Positions 26,238 through 32,847 of a DNA stretch of 64,000 nt are shown here, piece after piece; within the stretch, counting starts at the first letter, position 1, and every line of letters begins with the position of its first letter. Position numbers and translations under genes: made by a program. Under the pieces are notes generated by a model. That model was not told the DNA's origin. It searched no databases and saw only the letters and a program-made list of their open reading frames with translations. Origin of the DNA: Clostridia bacterium (GTDB lineage: Bacteria > Bacillota > Clostridia > UBA1212); contig JAFTXP010000023.1 in NCBI GenBank assembly GCA_017461545.1, positions 1 through 64,000 on the forward strand, in the 5' to 3' direction.

Positions 26238-27072
26238 TGTTTAAAACCTCTCTGTTGAATTTTTCTTTTAAGTAAATGTATTCATATAAGATATCGTCAA
26301 ACTGATAATATCTGAATACTTTATGGACCTTGCTCACATGCCATTGCTTGATGTTGTCCGTGTGAGGATACGGAAGCCAGAAGAGTCTTTTTGAAAAGTG
26401 TCTTACAACAGTATGTTTGTGAAGGAACTTCTGGTCATTGAATCTTTGCGGCAGCATTTTCTTTTTTGTCGTTGATCGGATCAATGCGCTCTGGTCTGCA
26501 AAAACAAGCTTTTTTGTTTTGATAAGTTCGCGTGCTTTTTCCAGAATTTTTGTCTCGCGCATCCTTTTCAGGTTGAAGAGCAGAACCCCTGCGTTTATGT
26601 AGTTCGGCTGTATAAGATATTTTCCGTAGTGGTCGCGTGCTGCGGCGTATTCGTAATCGCTGACATCAATATCATACAAAAGATGAATGTCTCTGCTAAA
26701 CATTATATCTGCGTCCAAATACAGTATTTTGTCGGGCAATTCTTCTACATTATCCGCAAAAAGTCTTATCAATGTATACGGCGAACAGTATGCGTCCTCG
26801 TTCGGGCAATTGCTGAATTCGCTCAAATACATATCCGTGACGTCGAGTTTTATTACACGGTTTTCTGAGTTGTATTGTTTTATTACCTGTTCAAAGAATG
26901 ATATCTGCTCCTCCGTGATGGGAACGTATGTGTCCTTTATGTGAGAGACATCCATGGTAAAAACATATATTGTAAAAGGTTCTTTCGAAGATGTTCTTTT
27001 GAGTATTGAAAGAGTGCTTGTTAAAAGTCCGTCAAAGACTTTATCATTTCCGCAAAACAATATGTTAACCAT
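26227..27072 (-). CDS. GT8 family glycosyltransferase
   Basis: 281 residues. VNILFCGNDKVFDGLLTSTLSIL is the family N-terminus, ILYLDADIMFSRDI the D-x-D metal/UDP-sugar site near residue 122, PNYINAGVLLFNLKRMRE the acceptor-side motif and VRHFSKRLFWLPYPH the C-terminal histidine region. GT8 enzymes use UDP-glucose or UDP-galactose with retention; the acceptor is unknown, and the neighbours point to a lipid. It overlaps the acyltransferase gene upstream by eight bases and the fusion gene downstream by 11, so all three are coupled in translation. Confidence 0.9.
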   Translation of the reverse strand: MVNILFCGNDKVFDGLLTSTLSILKRTSSKEPFTIYVFTMDVSHIKDTYVPITEEQISFFEQVIKQYNSENRVIKLDVTDMYLSEFSNCPNEDAYCSPYTLIRLFADNVEELPDKILYLDADIMFSRDIHLLYDIDVSDYEYAAARDHYGKYLIQPNYINAGVLLFNLKRMRETKILEKARELIKTKKLVFADQSALIRSTTKKKMLPQRFNDQKFLHKHTVVRHFSKRLFWLPYPHTDNIKQWHVSKVHKVFRYYQFDDILYEYIYLKEKFNREVLNNDK

Positions 27073-27850
27073 CCGGATCCTCCTTTTTTATATATTGAAT
27101 CATAACAACATCCGAATTTTCCGCTCTTTTGCACATACATTCATATATTTTGTTCCTGAGTACGGTTTTTTGCTCTTTAGCCGGCAGGTTTTTGTCCGGT
27201 AAGAACGGCCCGTCAATATATGTAACTATCCGCGGCTTCTTTGAATACTTTCTCTTTTGGTAAGTATTTGTGAAACAAAATGACGGAACTCCGAGCCTTA
27301 CAGGGTATGCGAACGATGCGTCGGTGAACGGTCTGATTTTAGTGTAATAAGGCCAGATGTGAGCTTCGGGATATATTACCACCGCTTTGTTTTGTGATAT
27401 CCTCTTTTCCACAGCCCTGATGAAATTTTTATAGGCTGTCATATCGTCAGGCAGGGGAAGAGCTCCGAGTGAAGGATTTATCTTTCCGAGCACGGGCATT
27501 GAAACATTATTCGGGTGAACTATAACATAGTCCTCCTGCGGAAAATTCAGCATACTCGGCATGAATGCGTCGCCGATGTCCTGCGTGTGGTTTCCGTACA
27601 TGAAGTATCCTGTTTTTTTATAGTCTTTAAGACATTCTCGTCCTATCACCTTGTGCCGGAATACTGCCTTTGTGTAAAGGTATGCGATAGGTGTCGCTAT
27701 GATTCTGTACCAGAAGAAATGAGTGAAGGCTTTGAAGCGGGATTCGTGGATATATACATAGTTTCCGTCAATTTTCTTGGGTGTTATCTGCGCGAGTGAA
27801 AATTCATCGTTCAACTCATCGCTGTAATATATCACTTTTCTTTTATCCAA
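27065..27850 (-). CDS. Lysophospholipid acyltransferase family protein (PlsC-like)
   Basis: 261 residues. Motif I reads YGNHTQDIGDAF, where the histidine (88) is followed by aspartates at +3 and +6 in place of the classical H-x4-D; this spacing seems to be a subgroup feature. VVIYPEAHIWPYY is the motif III equivalent, and KIRPFTDASFAYP follows. It probably acylates a lipid intermediate at the membrane surface, although only one weakly hydrophobic segment is seen. A TGATATAAT extended -10 at 27895-27887 could drive it apart from the FakB gene, which ends 56 bases upstream. Confidence 0.85.
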   Translation of the reverse strand: MDKRKVIYYSDELNDEFSLAQITPKKIDGNYVYIHESRFKAFTHFFWYRIIATPIAYLYTKAVFRHKVIGRECLKDYKKTGYFMYGNHTQDIGDAFMPSMLNFPQEDYVIVHPNNVSMPVLGKINPSLGALPLPDDMTAYKNFIRAVEKRISQNKAVVIYPEAHIWPYYTKIRPFTDASFAYPVRLGVPSFCFTNTYQKRKYSKKPRIVTYIDGPFLPDKNLPAKEQKTVLRNKIYECMCKRAENSDVVMIQYIKKEDPDG

Positions 27851-27906
27851 GCCGTCCGTCTCCTTTCTTCATATTTAATCTTCGCTATTATATCACAGTA
27901 TCACAG

Positions 27907-28785
27907 TCATTTTAACCTTACATCTTCCGTGCTTTCAAAAAACAGCGCCAAGGCGTCAGGTCCGAGGTATGAGCCTGTGACAGGTTCATATTCTGCAATG
28001 ATTATTTCCCGGGGAGGATTGTTGCGTTTTAAAAGTTTTGCAAGCAACTCCGCGTCCTCATAACTGTTTGCATGGGCAATTCCGACGGTTTGTTTCTCCG
28101 GGTTCTTAACCAATGTATCGTATTTCTCTGCTAATTTTTCAATTACAGATTTGCGTCCCTTTACTTTTCCTATGGTGACTATTTTTCCCTCTTCGTTGCC
28201 CTTTAAAAGCGGTTTGATATTCAGTATCGTGCCGACAATCGCAGAGGCATTTGACAGACGGCCTCCTCTGCGAAGGTGCATAAGATCGTCTACAGTAAAT
28301 ACCTGATAGATGTTTTTCCTGTAGTTTAACAGGAACTCTGCTGTTTCATCGACGCTCATTCCGTTTTTTCTGTATTCTGCTGCTTTCAGGACAACCAATC
28401 CCTCTCCTAGTGATGCTCCTAAACTGTCAATAAGATGTATCTTTCTTTGAGGATATTTTCTTTGAAGTTCCTTGCGTGCAGTCTCTGCTGATGAATATGA
28501 ACCGCTGATTCCCGAGGACATACTCACAAAGAGAATGTCGCTGCCTTCCTCCAAAATCGGTGAAAAGGTTTCAATATATTTCTGCGGCGTAATCTGAGAA
28601 GTAGTAACCCTCATTCCGCCTTTTATCAACTCGTAATATTCTCTGCAATTGAAAGTCTCTGTATCGGTGCAAGTAAATTCTTTTCCGTCAATATAATACG
28701 AAAAAGGAATTGCCTGTATGCCTTCGCTTTTCAGATATGGCGTGGGAAGGTTTGCCGATGTATCGGTTATAATTGTAAAGCTCAC
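27907..28785 (-). CDS. fakB: DegV family fatty-acid-binding protein (FakB type)
   Basis: 292 residues. FTIITDTSANLPTPYLKSEGI is the N-terminal DegV motif. VTTSQITPQKYIETF and FVSMSSGISGSYSSAE form the fatty-acid carboxylate site, VDDLMHLRRGGRLS is the family signature and PVTGSYLGPDALALFF the C-terminus. FakB proteins hold a fatty acid for phosphorylation by FakA, present at 7203-8903. It is placed directly before two acyltransferases and two glycosyltransferases on the same strand, which links exogenous or recycled fatty acids to that pathway. Confidence 0.9.
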   Translation of the reverse strand: MSFTIITDTSANLPTPYLKSEGIQAIPFSYYIDGKEFTCTDTETFNCREYYELIKGGMRVTTSQITPQKYIETFSPILEEGSDILFVSMSSGISGSYSSAETARKELQRKYPQRKIHLIDSLGASLGEGLVVLKAAEYRKNGMSVDETAEFLLNYRKNIYQVFTVDDLMHLRRGGRLSNASAIVGTILNIKPLLKGNEEGKIVTIGKVKGRKSVIEKLAEKYDTLVKNPEKQTVGIAHANSYEDAELLAKLLKRNNPPREIIIAEYEPVTGSYLGPDALALFFESTEDVRLK

Positions 28786-28927
28786 TGTTTCCTCCTTGAT
28801 TCAAACAGATTAATCTTTCTGCCTTGTTTTCTATGCAAGGATATTACTTCCTGCCTTTTTATTCAAGCTACTTAAGTATTTCCCGATTCTATGAATGTAT
28901 TTTTGCGGTGTAGAGAAGAATTTGCTG

Positions 28928-29005
28928 TATTCTACTGCCGGTAGAATAGCGTTTTACGTCCGAAAAATAACGGCAAATCACGCAAAAATGCGAATTTGCC
29001 GTTAT
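28928..29005. other. Intergenic dyads in the 566-base gap 28786-29351
   Basis: TATTCTAC (28928-28935) and GTAGAATA (28941-28948) form a perfect 8-bp operator-like dyad with a 5-base centre. ATAACGGCAAAT (28967-28978) pairs with ATTTGCCGTTAT (28994-29005), with CGCA/TGCG pairing inside; on the minus strand it is followed by TTTTTC and may terminate transcripts from the regulator gene at 29352. The remainder of the gap is AT-rich with no ORF having a convincing start. Confidence 0.5.
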
Positions 29006-29351
29006 CTAAAATAAAATGAAACTTATATAACACTATTAAGTATTATCAATTTTTCGTTAAGAATTTTTGTATGCATCCCGACAATGACCGATACTTAACG
29101 TAAGGATAATCAGCCATCATCTTCGGTTTTCTCAAACAATGCATGTGTAAAAACTTCGACTAATGACAACAAATGAAGTTTAGCATAGCTGTTCGCTAAC
29201 ATTTTTTATTCTGCAGCCCTATTTATAAAGAAATTCGGAGGAGCAAATTTGTCTGACTTTTGCTATCAGCAATACCGGCCAAAATGATAACAATGTAGCG
29301 TATGCATTACAATTTGTTAATATCGATATTTGCCCTGTACTTTTTATCCAA

Positions 29352-30068
29352 TTACGATGTTCGCACGATCATGGCTCCCGCCGGAAATGAGATATCTATT
29401 CCGTATGTACGAATCTGAAACAATCCGATTATTGGGGCTTTAATATATAGTTCAGCGTTAAGCATGTTTTTGTTTTCGTCATAAATAGGTTTTAATTGCA
29501 TTGATCTGATTTTTCTGAAATCCGGATAAACTTCTTCGCAACATGTAAAAATAATATCTTGTTCAAATTCTGTAATTTGGGAAATAGGACAATCTGAAAA
29601 AAAGACAAAATGAGGAACTTTGTAAATGTTGTTGTTAAAAATCTCTATTACTCCAACGTATTTACACTCGGCTGGTATTCTATTTTCTACAACAATCCAG
29701 TCATTTGGCACGATAACATATCCATCAATGATTTTAATTTTCTTCATATATTGATCTTCTGTGACATATCCTTTTCCGTCGGTAAAAAATAAGGTTAAGT
29801 CTTTACATATGTCTATTCTCTTAGATGCTTCTTCTTTTTCATATTCACCTAAATTTGAAAATTCTAATTGTTCTTTTTTTACATTTTCTACACAGCATTT
29901 TGCAAAAATTCTTTTTATTTGTGGAGATAGTTGAAGAAAATGAGATACCAAATAGTTCATAACCGTACTATTTGACTCGCCAATACTTTTGGCAAAAGCT
30001 GTAAGGATATTATAATTACTTTCGGTAAAGTCTATAGATACTTTTATTTTTTTTGTTTTTGAAAACAT
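29352..30068 (-). CDS. Predicted ribbon-helix-helix-type DNA-binding protein with unknown C-terminal domain
   Basis: 238 residues from the ATG at 30068, which follows GGAGG by six bases. The first 55 residues (KIKVSIDFTESNYNILTAFAKSIGESNSTVMNYLVSHFL) have the beta strand plus two helices of an RHH protein. The rest (about 75-238) contains beta-rich sequence with several cysteines and no recognised domain; GYVIVPNDWIVVENRIPAECKYVGVIEIF suggests a small sensory or effector fold. It is monocistronic, AT-rich, and its promoter is covered by a 25-bp dyad, which points to autorepression. This supports a regulator role by inference only. Confidence 0.65.
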   Translation of the reverse strand: MFSKTKKIKVSIDFTESNYNILTAFAKSIGESNSTVMNYLVSHFLQLSPQIKRIFAKCCVENVKKEQLEFSNLGEYEKEEASKRIDICKDLTLFFTDGKGYVTEDQYMKKIKIIDGYVIVPNDWIVVENRIPAECKYVGVIEIFNNNIYKVPHFVFFSDCPISQITEFEQDIIFTCCEEVYPDFRKIRSMQLKPIYDENKNMLNAELYIKAPIIGLFQIRTYGIDISFPAGAMIVRTS

Positions 30069-30096
30069 ATTTACCTCCATTTGATGCATATTATGA

Positions 30097-30137
30097 TTTG
30101 TGTTATAAATAATAACACAAACCATAACACATGTCAA
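30097..30137 (-). promoter_or_regulatory. Operator-covered promoter of the RHH-type gene
   Basis: On the minus strand a perfect TTGACA (30137-30132), 17 bases, TATTAT (30114-30109). A dyad TTTGTGTTAT, five bases, ATAACACAAA (30097-30121) overlaps the -10, and a further half-site ATAACACA (30124-30131) lies in the spacer 12 bp from the first one. Rows of half-sites at about one helical turn suit RHH proteins. The remainder of 30138-30365 is plain AT-rich sequence. Confidence 0.7.
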
Positions 30138-30365
30138 AACTTGTATGCAATAACTATATATTTAAAATATTTCCATGGCATAAACCGTGAGAGATATATA
30201 TTTTATTATGACTTGAACTGTGACCTGCTGTACTGAATTTTCTTGTTATAGAGTTATCAACTGAATTATCGAACATTGACTTCGCTGAAATCAACTGCAG
30301 ATATCAGTTAACTTCAACACTGTCAACTGGGAAATAAAATTTTTCGCTGTTAAAGATTAAAAATA

Positions 30366-30400
30366 AACGTCCGCGATGCATCCTATGCATCGCGGACGTT
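30366..30400 (-). terminator. Terminator of tRNA-Thr
   Basis: A perfect 16-bp stem (30366-30381 with 30385-30400), three-base loop, then TTATTTTT on the minus strand. It begins two bases beyond the tRNA. Confidence 0.85.
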
Positions 30401-30401
30401 A

Positions 30402-30473
30402 AGCCAATGGTGGGAATCGAACCCACGGCCTATTCATTACGAGTGAATTGCTCTACCCCTGAGCCACATTGGC
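30402..30473 (-). tRNA. tRNA-Thr (anticodon CGT)
   Basis: 72 bases on the minus strand. Acceptor GCCAATG pairs with CATTGGC, D-arm GCTCAGGGGTAGAGC, anticodon stem ATTCA/TGAAT with loop CTCGTAA (anticodon CGT, reading ACG), variable loop AGGCC, T-arm GTGGG-TTCGATT-CCCAC. CCA is not encoded. The discriminator is T. No duplicated 3' end (attachment site) was found to the left. Confidence 0.96.
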
Positions 30474-30665
30474 AAATACCACAGGCGAAATTATACCATT
30501 GAATTCAACCTTTTACAAACTAAAAATTTTAATTTTATAATTTTTTATTACATTTTAATTTTGTAAATATATATGCTCCGGTTATTGCTATTTCATCCAA
30601 CACAATATATAGTACATTTGTTGGCTTAATAGCCGAATATGTAGATTATGTGGAGGTCATTGATA

Positions 30666-31133
30666 ATGGAAGAGGAAATGTTGACAGCGTCCTGTTATGA
30701 CGGGGTTTGTAGTAATTATAACGGACATTGCTACAATGCTGTTACAAAAGACAAAAGAAAACTCCTTCATAATACAAAAGATAAGACAGAGAATAAAAAT
30801 ATTCAAATAATGCGTTTGCTTTACGGGGTAGGAGTACATATAACCAGTATAGGCTTTTATTATTTTTATGATGCGATACATATTTGTATGAACGATGTTC
30901 TTGCAGTAACGAATGCACAGAAAAATATCTATATGGTAATAGCGGAAAGATATAATGTATCATACAAAAGCGTTGAAAGAGCAATGAGAGTAGCATTTAC
31001 GGAAGCGGTATCAATGAGAGCTGTTCAACTGTTTAAAAATGAAATGCAAATTTTTTCTGATGGCAAAGGGGACGAAATGACTTCTATAGAGTTTATTTGT
31101 TTAGCGGCGTTTGCCGTTTCAAATTCCAATTAA
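30666..31133 (+). CDS. Orphan Spo0A C-terminal-domain protein (no receiver domain)
   Basis: 155 residues from the ATG at 30666, nine bases after GGAGG. After a short Cys-containing N-terminus (ASCYDGVCSNYNGHCYN), residues about 45-150 match the Spo0A DNA-binding domain: IMRLLYGVGVHITSIGFYYFYDAI, then IYMVIAERYNVSYKSVERAMRVAF, the recognition helix area. The phosphoacceptor receiver domain of Spo0A is missing. It may therefore bind 0A-like boxes without phosphorylation control, compete with Spo0A, or respond through its cysteines. It stands alone between tRNA-Thr and a mannosyltransferase gene, which starts 67 bases after its stop. Confidence 0.85.
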   Translation: MEEEMLTASCYDGVCSNYNGHCYNAVTKDKRKLLHNTKDKTENKNIQIMRLLYGVGVHITSIGFYYFYDAIHICMNDVLAVTNAQKNIYMVIAERYNVSYKSVERAMRVAFTEAVSMRAVQLFKNEMQIFSDGKGDEMTSIEFICLAAFAVSNSN

Positions 31134-31200
31134 TAATTAATTGCAAGGCAAGAGCAATTGTGATATTTTTATTTATGCCCACAAGGAGAACTGCTTTGTT

Positions 31201-32619
31201 ATGAATTTGCATAAAAGATTTTTAGAAGAATTGAAAAAAATTGAGACATGGATTTCACTTGCAGGCGTTACAGTAGCTGTAGTGATATTTGTATGTTGGA
31301 TTTGTAACACAGAGGATATATCGGTACCGGGTGGGATTGCCGCGGCATTAAGCTTGGTAATGTTTCTTGGTGTTTGCCTTAGATTTGTACCTGCATGGAC
31401 AGGTTTTTGGAGAAAAAACATATCAGATATAAACAATATTGAGACTGATATAGAGATAAATAAAAGAGATATAAACATAACCGCTTTGAAAATATTTTTT
31501 GTATTTAATGCCGTTTGTTTTTTTATAATAATATTTGTATATGCGATCAGATCGGCGTTATACGGAGTACAGCCTTTTGGAGAATCATTAGAGTTTTGGA
31601 AGTGTCTTGACAGCGGACATTATCTCGACATAGCAGAAGATTGGTATTTATCAACCGGCGAGTGGGACAGACTGGTTCAGCTTGTTTTCTTACCCGGATA
31701 TCCCTTTATTATAAAAATTTTTAATGTTTTATTCGATAATTATTTATATGCAAGCCTTGCGGCTTCTTCGATGTTTTTCGGAGCAGCAGGTGCAGTATTT
31801 TACAAACTTATGCGACTGGATTACGATAAACAGACTTCCTTGAGAGCTATAAAGTATTTGTGCCTTATTCCCGGGGTCTTCTTTTTCGCGGCGCCGATGA
31901 GTGAAAGTTTGTTTTTGTTTTGCAGTGTTTCCTGTATATATTTTGCAAGAAAGAGAAGGTGGCTCGCGGCTGGCTTATTGGGCGGTTATGCGGCGCTGAC
32001 AAGATCTCTCGGCATTGTATTGCTCGTGCCGTTAATCTTTGAATTTGTTTCATATTTGATAAACAAAGAATATCTGAAGGATACTGACGCAAAAAAACGG
32101 TATACAAAAGCTGTTATGGCTTTACGCGCGGCATCAATACTTTTGATTCCTGCAGGTTTCGGAGTGTATTGCTACATAAATTACCGGGTTTCAGGTGATC
32201 CGTTTAAATTTCTGTATTACCAGAAGGAACATTGGGGTCAGGAGTTTGGCTTGTTTTTTAATACTGCATCATATCAGACGGATCGTATGATAAGTGAGTT
32301 TAGTGATAAATTCAATTTGATGCTCGGATTGTGGCTTCCGAATTTGATAAGTAGTTTTTCGGCTCTTTTGACATTGTTTGTCACGGTGAAGCGGATACGC
32401 CCGAGTTATGTTGCTTATGCTATTGCATACTTCTTTGTCGCAATCGGGGCAACGTGGCTTTTGAGTGCGCCGAGATACCTTGCGGCACTTTTTATTTTGC
32501 CGATGGGATTTGCGGTAATTACGAACAAACCAAAGTGGGATATGACGTTAACGGTGGTTTGTACGGTTGCATCTGTTTTTTATCTTTTCGCATTTGTAAT
32601 GCGTTGGCAGGTATGGTAA
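31201..32619 (+). CDS. PIG-V-like mannosyltransferase, integral membrane
   Basis: 472 residues from the ATG at 31201; an AAGGAGA lies about 12 bases before it, slightly far. A start further upstream (TTG at 31141) would add a polar, unlikely extension. Ten or more hydrophobic segments are visible. DSGHYLDIAEDWY (acidic first-loop motif), FLPGYPFIIKIFN and AALTRSLGIVLLVP match the GT-C mannosyltransferases related to PIG-V, which use polyprenyl-phosphate-mannose on the outer face of the membrane. The acceptor is unknown, perhaps a wall polymer or protein. It is monocistronic with a strong terminator. Confidence 0.82.
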   Translation: MNLHKRFLEELKKIETWISLAGVTVAVVIFVCWICNTEDISVPGGIAAALSLVMFLGVCLRFVPAWTGFWRKNISDINNIETDIEINKRDINITALKIFFVFNAVCFFIIIFVYAIRSALYGVQPFGESLEFWKCLDSGHYLDIAEDWYLSTGEWDRLVQLVFLPGYPFIIKIFNVLFDNYLYASLAASSMFFGAAGAVFYKLMRLDYDKQTSLRAIKYLCLIPGVFFFAAPMSESLFLFCSVSCIYFARKRRWLAAGLLGGYAALTRSLGIVLLVPLIFEFVSYLINKEYLKDTDAKKRYTKAVMALRAASILLIPAGFGVYCYINYRVSGDPFKFLYYQKEHWGQEFGLFFNTASYQTDRMISEFSDKFNLMLGLWLPNLISSFSALLTLFVTVKRIRPSYVAYAIAYFFVAIGATWLLSAPRYLAALFILPMGFAVITNKPKWDMTLTVVCTVASVFYLFAFVMRWQVW

Positions 32620-32648
32620 TTCAGCCCGCCGGCTGAATATGATTGACA

Positions 32649-32690
32649 CGCGGGGGCAGCGATTTTTAATAAATTACTGCCCCCGCGTTT
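32649..32690 (+). terminator. Terminator after the mannosyltransferase gene
   Basis: CGCGGGGGCAG (32649-32659) pairs perfectly with CTGCCCCCGCG (32677-32687), followed by TTT. A second hairpin, GATTTTTGCT (32698-32707) with 32722-32731, follows. Confidence 0.75.
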
Positions 32691-32774
32691 GCGGTGTGAT
32701 TTTTGCTGTGTATAATTTTATAGCAAAAATCGCCCGAATTAGACGCTTTTATATTTTATCGACCCTATGTCGGC

Positions 32775-32803
32775 TGGACTTTTAAATTGAATTATGGTAT
32801 AAT
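32775..32803 (+). promoter_or_regulatory. Promoter of gyrA
   Basis: TGGACT (32775-32780), 17 bases, perfect TATAAT (32798-32803), 44 bases before the gyrA ATG. Confidence 0.65.
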
Positions 32804-32847
32804 TTGTGCGTTAATTTGGCGTATGCGACAAGAAAGGATTTTTTGAT

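Noticed and set aside
29179-29200. TTTAGC...GCTAAC resembling the feo operator
   Set aside because: The gap between arms is 10 bases, not 4, and it is not placed at a recognisable promoter.
29236-29288. GGAGG followed by a TTG start and 12 codons (MSDFCYQQYRPK)
   Set aside because: Too short and without support; stop codons follow at once. It may be chance or a trace of a lost gene.
29352-30473. tRNA-Thr region examined as an integration site for a mobile element
   Set aside because: No copy of the tRNA 3' end, integrase or transposase was found nearby.
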